Below, in pieces: positions 50,801 to 58,543 of a DNA stretch of 64,000 nucleotides. The position numbers were made by a program, and so were the translations under genes. The stretch's first letter is position 1. Every line of letters starts with the position of its first letter. Source of the stretch: DASQZK01 sp963771005 (GTDB taxonomy: Bacteria; Bacteroidota; Bacteroidia; Bacteroidales; GCA-2748055); NCBI GenBank assembly GCA_963771005.1, contig CAVYRO010000002.1, forward strand, positions 124,001 to 188,000, in the 5' to 3' direction. The notes beneath the pieces are model-generated. The model made no database searches, was not told the origin of the DNA, and worked only from the letters and a program-made list of their open reading frames with translations.

Positions 50801-50911
50801 AGCCGGACAATTGAGATGGAACTTAATGTAGAAGGATTTACTCCCGGCTTCTACTATCTGAAAGTATTGGCAGACGGTATGCCCTATATATATAAATTGA
50901 TCATTGAGTAA
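44861..50911 (+). CDS. Giant secreted multi-domain protein with five repeat modules and T9SS type A tail
   Basis: About 2016 residues. No ATG is available; TTG 44861 or GTG 44864 begins the signal peptide, which ends near ARAQ. The first half has several jelly-roll domains (MAM or choice-of-anchor J like), each starting with an [DE]-F-E motif such as YSEDFEAA, YEEDFEAN and FEDDFETD. The second half has five modules of about 155 residues, each a CARDB-like domain (DVGVKEILDPVSSC, DIGVSEIVHPVTTC) followed, usually, by a short LWQDGS plus YYVRV domain. The last 80 residues (RIFPNPVKDYLHLEI to the end) are a type A T9SS domain. Likely an adhesin or surface-layer protein. It probably shares a transcript with the DUF3078 gene 87-185 bp downstream. 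Confidence 0.9.
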   Translation: MVIKVYLILLFLSPLIRARAQVYLQESFEGGSRPEGWTEEMVSGSEPWRYRNGGHSPNDNNWLVPPEQIDITRNPPAAYEGNFNAIFFKQGVNNEKTRLITPGLDILGGSSIELSFYLCQIPWTFEGSTGWDILRIYYKISAEAPWVLLKEYLDPVYNWERQAVLLPNPSANYSIAFEGQTRWGYGTCIDDIVIEEKGLQQRYVGNIEFHQPATSFVPSGSKEIPLLRTDFRIFGNTGTATLQSISFKSLNTDEADIVPNSVKLFATASQFFDTDNPLGSPTGFIAGTASFAGLNYNLPPGLSYLWVTCDIDPAAKHGDILDVKVGANCIMANDSLYPATDQSPEGERIILESRYSEDFEAAHNWTLTGEFEVGTPNGLGGTPGNPNPPRAYSGSRILGTDLTGMGIFPYNYEPDLTDNSGYYAASPSIDALYYTNLNIFFKRYLNIEVWDKASIQVSADDGTTWHPIWVNNSYFSDFAWTQEQISVPNIYSRSGKLKIRYKLGPTDGQNNYSGWNIDDVFLTGEFISKDAGVSGWIYPLSGSGHSVTDSVTISIRNYGGKEITGNIPVAYSFNGGASWVIDTLFHPIPVDSMVTFTFPTKTDLSVPGLRPSVLAKTLLPGDQYSENDGLSTSIYIVPTYQTPYEEDFEANKGFWITSGINAWEYGPPAGNTINSSSSGIRSWCTGLDRKYGELISQKDQIIFEDDFETDNGWILNGEFERNIPANMFLPYFSYSGYYCLGTDLSGQGSHPYLYENGISPGSAYTATSPPIDVSHYSNISVSFAGWLMIQSGDSARFEVSPDNGMSWMPLWENSEGEIMDPDYQFHQYHVDDSLSYSGEMRFRFSLFYSSPAGAVAEGWNIDDFVITADNVNTSAAILNSPSFDLTGLRHPVFESRIWTDTEQGVDGATLSYSLDDGSSWIPLSGSMAFDTYWNWYTGKYVEALGRNGWSGQSGGWKTVRHLLPAAMINNENVQFRLEFNADKFNNEYDGIGWDDVKICDAPSDVGVKEILDPVSSCELANDKKFRLRLQNYGIMDLQPGDTVIIGYTINREGFIQSDTEMIRLTQVFPAGTSKDFDMTRKFDFSMSGDYYTDVYSIEDDPYYYHDVANDTVSRIIRVNKPYVELGPDVSTLRPDTITLTANDGNPANVYLWQDGSTNPEYNVLTEGTYYVRVNNDLGCMASDTVHILQLIADVGVGSLLSPASGCEIGSQVPVRVSIENYGTDTLDINDTVFVFGIIDQTLQFSDTVFITDNFYPGDVKEYTFSKLYDFNFRGIYKMKLYTKFRDDFQYQNDTLFIDPEVYGYPDIDLGPDTIVRAAEYILSPTPGYFSYLWHDASGEETFTVVQPGTSLCSVVVNDIHGCETSDSVYVTLNVTDVALEKILSPAASCNPSENIRISARLKNTGNQVISAGETINLGYTIDGNLPLQEDILLTEDLVPGAHFDHEFSQQETLSTGQWYDLAVYLDYAGDMKISNDTLNMPLGIFDLPVVDLGEDYQVIAGLDHTLDAGSGFVSYAWQDGSSQQTFRIDEPGIGLYSVVVTDDNGCTAFDEVEILLAVPDIGVSEIVHPVTTCDPGTSMNIRLAIKNYGKLDIEASANILVSYTINGAAPVTENLSLDAPFEHGTVIYHTFTKPENITSPGHFDISANTAYGSDLIPSNDKIDVSVDVYEKPVVRIGNGEDTMLIYDPLILSPDPGYLSYEWQDGSTTKDYAISEPGTGLYYVTVTGDNGCSASDTVYVIYDRPDLSVNRIIGPISACMFNKNTLIIVEVRNNGYCRIDAGEMIRLSYSVESDPVIPEVMNFTNALQPGQTRKFNFTTPYDFRETGIYQLNVKLDYTPDSDASNDSLSSKIYNWGVPVVEIGGGQDTLHTKLPLTFDAGTGYVSYLWQDNSTGSTMDVNQYGLYYVRVEDDEGCTAADSVFVDYPLFSGPWLIRPEWIRIFPNPVKDYLHLEITPEEEKDVIIELYNIQNQMVMRKELLNSRTIEMELNVEGFTPGFYYLKVLADGMPYIYKLIIE

Positions 50912-51096
50912 CGAATTAAAGTTGCTCATTTCCAAAAAATAATTTCAGATCATTTCTTTCCGGTTTTCAAATCATAAAAACTAATTTTGGCCCGTTAATG
51001 AATAAGGTAACGCAAAAGCAGCAGGCAGATGTTGCACTGCGAAACCCGGGCGGACTTACTGACCGGGCCACCCGAAATCCGACCAAACCCATATCT

Positions 51097-53016
51097 ATGC
51101 GTCCACTTTTTGCCTTTTTCTTACTGGGACTGTCGATTGCAGGAAGCCTGTCAGCTCAGCCCAGTATGGATATTCAGCAGCCCGGGCCGGAAAAGAGCCC
51201 GGAGGATTCCATTGTTTTTACCCCTCCGGCGGCCTCAGCCTACATCCTCAATCTCTTGAAATCAGACAGTTTGTGGCGGCCTTCCGGCGATACCATGAAG
51301 CTCTCCATCGAACGCCTCCTCAACCAATACCATGAGCCCTTCGACAGCGTCGCTTCACGTCTCAGGGGCTTCAAATACAATTCGCTCAGACCCGAGAGAG
51401 TCCGGATGGTCAGCCGTGAAACCCTGCCCGTACGCTGGCTCGACAGCAAACAGTTTATCATAGATACCGTACCGCTGGAAAAAGATCCTTACATCATACG
51501 GAAAACCATCGTCACTCACATTTCCGACACACTGGAGGCCATTCCTGCTGACAGCATCTTCCTGATGCCCGGATTTGACGCTTCCTCCCAAAAAAAGCAG
51601 CATGCCTGGGCTGAGATCAGCCGGGATACGATAAACGAAACCATCATCGATACAGCCTACCTGAAGTCCAGACACATCCGCCTGCACCGGCTGGTGAACG
51701 GAAATATCGTACCGCCGGTCATCCCTCCGGGGAAGAAAAGGTCATCGGCCTTCATTACCGATTCGGCCCATATCGTCATTACCGATACTACCATTTCTCT
51801 TACCGCCCGCAAAGGAACACCTTTTTACAAGGTGCCTGGGACAGGTATGCCCGATTCCCTTCGCTCGGCAGTCTGGACCTTGTTAGCCTATACCGGCAAC
51901 CGGGATTCCATCCTTTTGTACCTGGAAGATATTCACGGGAGAAAAACACCTTTCTGGCTAACCGCGGGTAAAAGCGACCTGTACCGCTACTGGCTGAAGA
52001 ATGGAGCTAACGATTCGATCACTGTATGGATGGGAAATACTTCGAAGCATGAGTTGACCATGATCCTCGAGGAAGATGTCAATGTGAAACGTCTTGAAAA
52101 AGTAATCCCCGAAATGCCGATTATTACCCGGGAACCCAAACTTTCGCTGTTGAAGGTCAAACCACTCGAGGAGATACCTGTTTACTGGAACTATGAATTC
52201 TCCAGCGCTTTCGCAATGAACCAGACTTACCTTGCACACTGGGCCAAAGGCGGTGAAAATTCCCTGTCGAGCGGTCTCGACATCAAAGGCGCTGCAAAAT
52301 ATGTAAACAAGGCGGCGAAAACCCAGTGGATCAATACGGGCCGCCTTCAGTATGCCAACATCATATCGGAGGAGAACGGGCTGAGAACCAATACCGACAT
52401 GTTGGAACTGAATTCACAATATAACCGGGAGATGAAGGACAAGTTTGATTTCAGTGCACTTTTATATTTTAAAACCCAGATCGCCCGGGGGTATAATTAT
52501 CCGAATGATTCGGTGGTGATCTCAAAATTCATGAATCCGGGCACCTTCACCATCGGTATGGGGGTTGAATATGCGCCCTTCAAAAATACCACGGTCAACT
52601 TCTCGGCCCTTTCTTACAAGAACACCTTCGTTTTTGACACTGCCTCGATCGATCAGACTGCACATGGTATCGCTGCCGACAGAAAGGCACGGCAGGAAAT
52701 CGGGGGACAGCTGCTCGTTAAAAATAAACTGAATCTACTGGATGATCTGAATATCGCCAACACCCTGCGGTTATTTTCGAATTACCATGACCATCCCGAA
52801 AATCTGGACGTGGATTGGGAAATAAACCTGGACAAGCGCATCAACTGGTATTTTTCGGTTGTACTGAACCTCCACCTCATCTATGATGATGACATCCGAT
52901 TCCCGGTACTGAATGCAAATGATCAGCCCGTCACTCTGCCTGACGGAACGGTGAAAAAATCGCCAAAGATCCAGTTAAGGGAATTCCTTGGTTTGGCTCT
53001 CCTGTTCAAATTCTGA
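51097..53016 (+). CDS. DUF3078 domain protein, probable outer-membrane beta-barrel
   Basis: A 639-residue exported protein. Start ATG 51097 is chosen because its signal peptide (MRPLFAFFLLGLSIAG, cleavage near LSAQ) is immediate; ATG 50998 would add 33 polar residues. The first about 350 residues are a soluble region with no recognised family. The last about 270, from WNYEFSSAFAMNQTYLAHWAKGG on, match DUF3078, with alternating amphipathic strands and a terminal Phe (ALLFKF), as expected for an outer-membrane barrel. Role unknown. It follows the giant T9SS cargo in the same direction. Confidence 0.75.
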   Translation: MRPLFAFFLLGLSIAGSLSAQPSMDIQQPGPEKSPEDSIVFTPPAASAYILNLLKSDSLWRPSGDTMKLSIERLLNQYHEPFDSVASRLRGFKYNSLRPERVRMVSRETLPVRWLDSKQFIIDTVPLEKDPYIIRKTIVTHISDTLEAIPADSIFLMPGFDASSQKKQHAWAEISRDTINETIIDTAYLKSRHIRLHRLVNGNIVPPVIPPGKKRSSAFITDSAHIVITDTTISLTARKGTPFYKVPGTGMPDSLRSAVWTLLAYTGNRDSILLYLEDIHGRKTPFWLTAGKSDLYRYWLKNGANDSITVWMGNTSKHELTMILEEDVNVKRLEKVIPEMPIITREPKLSLLKVKPLEEIPVYWNYEFSSAFAMNQTYLAHWAKGGENSLSSGLDIKGAAKYVNKAAKTQWINTGRLQYANIISEENGLRTNTDMLELNSQYNREMKDKFDFSALLYFKTQIARGYNYPNDSVVISKFMNPGTFTIGMGVEYAPFKNTTVNFSALSYKNTFVFDTASIDQTAHGIAADRKARQEIGGQLLVKNKLNLLDDLNIANTLRLFSNYHDHPENLDVDWEINLDKRINWYFSVVLNLHLIYDDDIRFPVLNANDQPVTLPDGTVKKSPKIQLREFLGLALLFKF

Positions 53017-53164
53017 TAATACGTTGTGGAAGAAGTTTAGGATTTTTCAGGTCGGCAAAGATATTCCATTCTTCAGATCCCAAATCACAAATAAATTCCA
53101 GGAGAAGAAATATCCATGACCGAAAATGGCGCTTTAAATCTCAGGAAAAATGGAATCCGGCTTC

Positions 53165-54325
53165 TCACTCCTTTGAGGAATGTTCCTTCATACTGATCTT
53201 TTTGTCCGGCGACATGCTTAGTATTTTGTAAAGCTGATAGAGCTTCTCACCGACTTCCTGGTTTGACGGATCCTTCTCATTGGCTTTTTCATACCATAAA
53301 ACGGCTGACCGGAAGGCCTCTTCTGATTTTGCCTTCACTGCATGGAAAGCCCTGCTGTTGGATATCGTCCGGGCCCTTGCCTGGATATCCACGCCGATGT
53401 TATAATAGCAGGTGCCGATGCCTGTGTAAATCTTCACCTCGTCAGGGGCAAGGACCAAAGCCTGTTTATAGGCATCTATGGCTTCTGGGTAGAGTTGTTT
53501 CTTCTGCCGGATCAGTCCTTTTGTATAAGGATAGATGTAATTTGTCGGATTTCGGGTCAGAGCGGTGTCGAGGGCGCTTACAGCCTTGCCAATTTCGTTT
53601 TTTCTGTAATACAGATCGGCCAGGAGGAGCACCATATCCTGGTTCTCTTTATATATATCAATACTTTCGGACAGGACCTTACCGGCTGCCGCAGTATCTT
53701 CCTTCTGCAGGCAAATGGTGTAAAGCAGGAAGGAGGCGTCGGGTGACCAGCCCTCTTTATGAAGTCCTGCGAGGTATCCCATGGCCTTGTCCCATTCCTT
53801 CACCTGGTATGCGGCAAGAGCAGCATTATAAATGAGATTTGTATCGATCCTGACGGCCAGGATGGGACTTTGAATGATCCCGAGGGCCTGTTCATACGCT
53901 TTGAGGGCTTCCGCGTAATGCTTTTCCCTGTAATTCTTTTCGCCCAGTTTCTGGAAATCGTTCGCCAGCTGGACATAGAGTGGAGGCAGTTGACTATCTA
54001 CGCGGTTGCGGGTATCAAGATTGACCGCTTTCTGGTATGAGTCATATGCGACATACAACTGGTCGGGGTAGAGTTCAAACTTCTTCTTGTCATTATCACT
54101 GATCCCCTTCTGGTAGGCTGTTTGGGCGAGCAATCCCCTGGCATACCAGGTCTTATACCATTTCCAGGTATTTTCTTCCTTAATGGCATCCTCGATGGCA
54201 TCTTTGGCTTCCGTGTATTTACCGGTTTCGATCAGCTGAAATACGGAAATGACTTTGCTTTTCTGGGCGTGGACCAGGAAAGTCCATCCCAGGGTAAGTA
54301 TAAGGAAAAATGCCGTTTTCTTCAT
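53165..54325 (-). CDS. Exported TPR-repeat protein
   Basis: 386 residues with a signal peptide (cleavage near VHAQ). TPR-like helical pairs cover most of the rest. The clearest are at about 125-155 (NYREKHYAEALKAYEQALG), about 230-262 (LYYRKNEIGKAVSALDTAL) and about 272-300 (YPEAIDAYKQALVLAPDE). Such proteins scaffold protein complexes in the periplasm. No catalytic motif is seen. It converges on the DUF3078 gene across 148 bp. Confidence 0.85.
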   Translation of the reverse strand: MKKTAFFLILTLGWTFLVHAQKSKVISVFQLIETGKYTEAKDAIEDAIKEENTWKWYKTWYARGLLAQTAYQKGISDNDKKKFELYPDQLYVAYDSYQKAVNLDTRNRVDSQLPPLYVQLANDFQKLGEKNYREKHYAEALKAYEQALGIIQSPILAVRIDTNLIYNAALAAYQVKEWDKAMGYLAGLHKEGWSPDASFLLYTICLQKEDTAAAGKVLSESIDIYKENQDMVLLLADLYYRKNEIGKAVSALDTALTRNPTNYIYPYTKGLIRQKKQLYPEAIDAYKQALVLAPDEVKIYTGIGTCYYNIGVDIQARARTISNSRAFHAVKAKSEEAFRSAVLWYEKANEKDPSNQEVGEKLYQLYKILSMSPDKKISMKEHSSKE

Positions 54326-54692
54326 TCAATCAGGTTTTTTCGCCAGGTCGCAAAAGGAGATCAGCACGGTATTCAGTTTGATTTCTTCATTAAAACCAAC
54401 GGTCAGAGAAGGTGGTTTAGTGTGTTATACGTTCCGGATCAACAAAGATGTGCCATATATATCCCTTATTGCGGAAACCATTGTTTCTCCTCTCAGGGAG
54501 TAGCAAAATTCCGGAGGCTAAGTTATAAAATGGATTGGAAAGGAAAAAAAGGGGAGCATGTAAAACCACAGTTTAGAAAGGACAAAAAAAAGAAGGCGGG
54601 AGGTTGCCTCCAAAGTGGTCAGATCCATCCATCCCTTCTCCGGGATCATCAGGAAATCGATAAGTCTTTTGAGACAGCCTCCGGGCCTGTGG
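54326..54692. other. Intergenic region without recognised gene
   Basis: 367 bp. Short open stretches exist on both strands, but none has a convincing start, family motif or signal peptide. Runs of A (a run of eight near 54582) make it frame-unstable. It must hold the promoter of the TPR gene on the minus strand. Confidence 0.6.
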
Positions 54693-54944
54693 TCACCGGC
54701 CTTCTTTTACTTCGACGATCTCATCTGGCATGAGACCGTGAGAATTCCGGTGCACGTTCACTGTAGCGTCTTTATTGGGCGCTTCACTGAGACAGAAAAC
54801 GATGCCGTCCTTTTCACTGAACCAGTATTTTATGAACTTGACACCATATTTGTCCCGTACTTTAACGTCCTCCTCATGGGCTCCCCTGGCGACCTCTGCC
54901 GTCAGATGGTCCATTCCGCGATGGATATCCAGAAACATTGGCAT
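54693..54944 (-). CDS. Stand-alone DUF4242 small protein (nickel-binding family)
   Basis: 83 residues, one domain of the DUF4242 alpha/beta ferredoxin-like family, in which a nickel-binding member is known from Streptomyces. Conserved positions include His8, YWF at about 41, FCLSEAP and HRNSHGLMP near the end, with several His residues as potential metal ligands. ATG 54944 is chosen since a strong Shine-Dalgarno (AAAGGAGGTG) lies 7 bp ahead; the in-frame ATG at 54965 would place that site inside the coding region. It lies 137 bp downstream of the regulator whose first domain is its paralogue, on the same strand, so the two may be co-transcribed. Confidence 0.85.
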   Translation of the reverse strand: MPMFLDIHRGMDHLTAEVARGAHEEDVKVRDKYGVKFIKYWFSEKDGIVFCLSEAPNKDATVNVHRNSHGLMPDEIVEVKEGR

Positions 54945-54950
54945 AGTATT

Positions 54951-54962
54951 CACACCTCCTTT
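54951..54962 (-). promoter_or_regulatory. Strong Shine-Dalgarno for the DUF4242 gene
   Basis: Minus-strand AAAGGAGGTGTG ahead of ATG 54944. A complete anti-SD match is unusual in this window, whose other starts lack one. It fixes the start and suggests high translation. Confidence 0.65.
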
Positions 54963-55081
54963 CAATGATTTAAATGAATATTATAAAGGCAAGTTACATG
55001 ATGAGAGGGGGGGAATTCTACAACATTTGATCCTGATACCAGGAAATTTGGTTCAGGTACCCCCTATAATTCCGGACGGCA

Positions 55082-56185
55082 TCAGGCCACCTCCTTCATA
55101 AATTCGGAGGGAAGAATGCCGTATCGATTTTTAAAGCATTTGGAAAAATAGGCCGGATTTCCGAACCCGGTGCTGAAAGCGACCTGGGCAATGTTGCCCT
55201 CTTGATTTTCCAGGTATTCGATAGCTTTCTTCAACCTGTATTCCCGGATGAAGGCATGGGGAGAATAATTGGTCAGGGCCATCAGCTTCCTGTACAGCAT
55301 TGACTTGCTCATTCCAGCCACGGATATAAGCCGGGTGACATTAAATTCCTCATGATCCCAGTCCTGCTCGACAAGTTCCATGAGATGATTAAGAAAGGAT
55401 TCCTCTTCCGGGTTCAGGCTTCTCAAACGAGGGGTATTCTGCGGGGGAAGTCCGGGATTGAAATAATGACGGGCTGCGGAGGACAGGAGTACCTGGCCTT
55501 CCTTTGAAATAAAGCACATTCGTTTTACAAAGCGGATCGTTTCACCGAAGAATTCCGTTTTACGGGTGACAGGTTCGCCTGCATCCAGGCTCACTGCTGC
55601 GGCTATCCCTTTTTTCACTCGATTTCCGGTGGCTTCACCATGCTGGATGATCTTCATGGCACACGCAAGTGCATTCCCGGGTAGAGGGAAACTTATCAGG
55701 ATGCTTTCTCCGGGATCGGGTACAAGAATACCTCCGAATTCTTCAGCCGTCATCTTTATGAATTTGCCTGTATTTTTAAGCCCTTCATAACCAGCTGAAT
55801 CGACAGGCAATGCCCTGAGAAGAGGTGCATCCTTCAGTTCGACGGACACAATGATCCGCAGGGCAGGAGAACCGGTATCGGGGAGGCTTTCAGAAATTGC
55901 CCCGTCGGGATTCCTGATCCTGCCCAGGAAATTTTCAACCAGATGATCACTTACCTCGATGACGTTGACCGGGATAAGCCCGTGAGCTTCGTTATGCATC
56001 CGGATAACTGCTTCCTTTTCGGGTGCTTCAATAAGGCAAAAGGCCGTTCCTCTGACCTCATCAAACCAGTAGGTAAGAGTACGGCAGGAATATTTGTGCT
56101 GGACTTTCAGATCCTGCCGGTGTCCTTCCGCGACGTCTGCCGCGGTAAGGCCCTGTAGTTCGTGCCTGTCGATGTACAGTGGCAT
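55082..56185 (-). CDS. DUF4242 + cyclase-like + AraC transcriptional regulator
   Basis: 367 residues in three parts. Residues 1-83 are a DUF4242 domain paralogous to the next gene (YWF, FCLIEAP, HNEAHGLIP). Residues about 108-243 resemble a class III nucleotide cyclase homology domain: ILISFPLPGNALACAMKI, then DAGEPVTRKTEFFGE and GQVLLSS mirror its later conserved strands. The usual metal-binding Asp residues of cyclases are not seen, so catalysis is unlikely and a ligand-sensing role is more plausible. Residues about 262-367 are an AraC-type double helix-turn-helix ending in FGNPAYFSKCFKNRYGILPSEF. A one-component regulator, perhaps sensing a metal or small molecule. The middle-domain call is by eye. 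Confidence 0.82.
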   Translation of the reverse strand: MPLYIDRHELQGLTAADVAEGHRQDLKVQHKYSCRTLTYWFDEVRGTAFCLIEAPEKEAVIRMHNEAHGLIPVNVIEVSDHLVENFLGRIRNPDGAISESLPDTGSPALRIIVSVELKDAPLLRALPVDSAGYEGLKNTGKFIKMTAEEFGGILVPDPGESILISFPLPGNALACAMKIIQHGEATGNRVKKGIAAAVSLDAGEPVTRKTEFFGETIRFVKRMCFISKEGQVLLSSAARHYFNPGLPPQNTPRLRSLNPEEESFLNHLMELVEQDWDHEEFNVTRLISVAGMSKSMLYRKLMALTNYSPHAFIREYRLKKAIEYLENQEGNIAQVAFSTGFGNPAYFSKCFKNRYGILPSEFMKEVA

Positions 56186-56436
56186 ACAAGATAATTAGGA
56201 TGGCAAGCAAAGTTCTTCAGGGGATATTCCGGGGAAAAACAGGAATTTCTTAAGAGAGTTAACAATCGGGAAGGAGTAAGGTTTAGATTTTTTACCGGCG
56301 ATTTCCGGACACCACCTGCCACAGAGTGTCTATGAGTTTTGACTCATGGCCGGATTAGCCGGAATTGAAATCAATCAAAGCATAGAAATTCGCTCCGGAA
56401 TATGTATTAATGCATGTTCAATGGTGTATTAGTCTA

Positions 56437-57845
56437 TCATTTCACCAATCCTCCCTTCCTCATCTCATCTCTCAATGCAGGCAGATTAGGTTTATAACTA
56501 TAAATATTCTTTATCAGATCCAGTTTTTCCGTTTCAAATCCCGGTATCTTTAAACTTAATTGAAGCCACGAAACAATGCGCTCGTAAATCCGCCGTCCCC
56601 GCGCATTTTCCAGGGTTTTCCAGGCTCTGTTTTTTATATGATTGAAGCAGAATTCCGGGTAAATAGTTAAAATCGGGGTGATCATTTCTGCATATTCCCG
56701 GGTATCCCGGTCCTGTTTCACTAATTTTTTTATCTCTTCGTAACGTTGTTCGATTTCCAGGATTTTTACGATAAAAACACGGGCCCAATATAGTTCGTCA
56801 AGGAGTTCCTTAAACTCGGTTTCTGAAAGGTAACTACTTATTTTATTATAATACTGGATTTCCCGGTATTGAAGGGTGAGTTGCCGGAACACATTTACAA
56901 AAAGTTTTTCATCGAGTTGAGGTGTGATATAATGCTGTAAGAACACAGCCCATAAGTTCTTTTCGGCGGGAAACAATTCGCGGGCTGTTTCCAGGAAGGC
57001 CTCCTTGTCGGTTTCAAAATAGTATTCAAGTAACTCTTCAGCCACAGGGTTATTATGCCGGTAAAACTGCCGGGCCGTTTCCAGCCATTCCGAAGCCTTA
57101 CCCGCTTTCCCGAGGAGCAGGAGGACTAGCTCCGGCAAAGAACCCCGTTCCACAGAAGATTGGTCGATCATAGCCAATAAACGGTCCGCCTCATCCGATT
57201 TTTTCACCATGGCGATGAGTAACGGCTCAAAATAACTAGCGAAACCCATGTTCCCCGGATACTCTAAATCACAACACTTAAAGAACTTTTCGAAAGCATT
57301 ATGCATGACATGGCCGGAAATAGCACTGATCTTTATTTTTTCAATAAGCATATTCATCGTTTCTTCATGGTCAGAAATCAGGTATTCGTTCGCATCTTCA
57401 AAAGAGCCCACGTCATCTATTATCTCAGCACCCCAACTTGCCTCATACAGACCGATGAGCATGGCAAATAATTCTTCAACTTCCTGACGGATGATCCTGG
57501 CGGTTGCATCATTCAGGAACCTGCTGAAAATGGCATCAAACTCCTGCTCGCTGGCGTACTGGTATTCTTCCCAATCTTCGATGTAACCGGAAGAGGGAGA
57601 CTGATAATTATCCCAGTCGGGATCTTCCAGATCGACGGTCTCAAAAGATTTACGGTAATCTGTGCTGACAGATTTAATGATTTCAGAAAATTTTCAAAGG
57701 TGAGTCCAGGGGCACCATTATTTTCAGACCTGACAAATAATAAAAACTCTTCCCGGAGATTTTCGTTTTCCGATATTATCGCGTTCAAAAATTTCAATTT
57801 CAGGCCATCCGCAGTTTTCTCATTTATATCTCCAAATTCACCCAT
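56437..57845 (-). CDS. Helical-repeat protein of unknown function, frameshifted
   Basis: About 470 residues over two frames. The first frame (57845 to about 57690) reads KLKFLNAIISENENLREEFLLFV. The run TTTT in GAAAATTTTCTG then breaks the frame; one more T gives ENFSEIIKSVSTDYRKSFETVDLED and joins the 341-residue helical part (56437-57462 plus its upstream extension). That part is built of acidic, Leu-rich helical pairs and ends YKPNLPALRDEMRKGG. It resembles the C-terminal region of SWIM zinc-finger proteins of this phylum, but the zinc-binding SWIM part is absent. Cytoplasmic; function unknown. Confidence 0.65.
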
Positions 57846-58543
57846 AACTTTTTATTCAATTCAATTTAAAATCTACAATATCAATTTATTTAAACCTGCC
57901 ATCGATCTCCACCCAGCCGAAGCCCATTAAATTTTTTTCACCAGCTCCCGAGGAGATGATCAATTTATGAATTTCTTCCGGAGCTCTGAGCATAAAATTG
58001 TAAATATAGCCTTTTACCCTGGTTTGTTTGGATTTATATGGTCTTATGGTAGTCAGTTTGGATCTGATCCCTTAACTGGAATTTCATCCCTGGCGATGGC
58101 GGGATAAAATTTTGATGACCACGGCTCCTTCAAACTTGATCTCCCAATCTATTTTCCGCCATTCTTCAACCCCGGCAATCAGACCCGGTAATTCAAGTTT
58201 CCATGTATTCACCTCTCCTGATCTCTCGCATAATTATCCAAAAATCGTTACCTTCATGCCAGAAAGATATTGCGGGCTGCTGCGCTTTAATTCGCGCAGT
58301 TCCTTATCATCCGGACTTATGCCTGTCTTTATACCGGTGGATACGGTGATTTCAGTGCCTGTGCCATGGAGCTTCTGAACGGGAAATGTCCGGGGTATCC
58401 TGGCTGCCCTTAGGCTCAAAACCAAGATCAGGTGGAATGTAAAATTTAACAGGCGGAACCACAGGAGGGGAGAGGCGTCTGATGGTTTTTATGCCAGATG
58501 AAAGAATAGCCAAACTGAAACGACCAACTAAAACCTACAATCT
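57846..58543. other. 698-bp region with a decayed minus-strand gene
   Basis: Apart from the remnant at 58084-58470, no gene was found. Positions 57846-58083 are AT-rich with no ORF of note. The last 70 bp upstream of 58544 should hold the GH39 promoter, but no TAnnTTTG box stands out. Confidence 0.5.
58084..58470 (-). pseudogene. Decayed coding fragment, unknown family
   Basis: Minus-strand translation gives protein-like text in pieces: VVPPVKFYIPPDLGFEPKG from 58462, then in another frame GTGTEITVSTGIKTG to SGMKVTIFG. After an in-frame TAA at 58234 comes VNTWKLELPGLIAGVEEW to VVIKILSRHRQG, ending at a TGA at 58084. The composition and regular hydrophobic pattern suggest a former gene with one frame break and one stop. 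I do not recognise the family. It could also be chance. Confidence 0.4.

Noticed and set aside
54122..54733. A 203-codon plus-strand open frame reaching into the intergenic region
   Set aside because: Half is antisense to the TPR gene; the rest is Lys-rich with no motif and runs into the DUF4242 gene.
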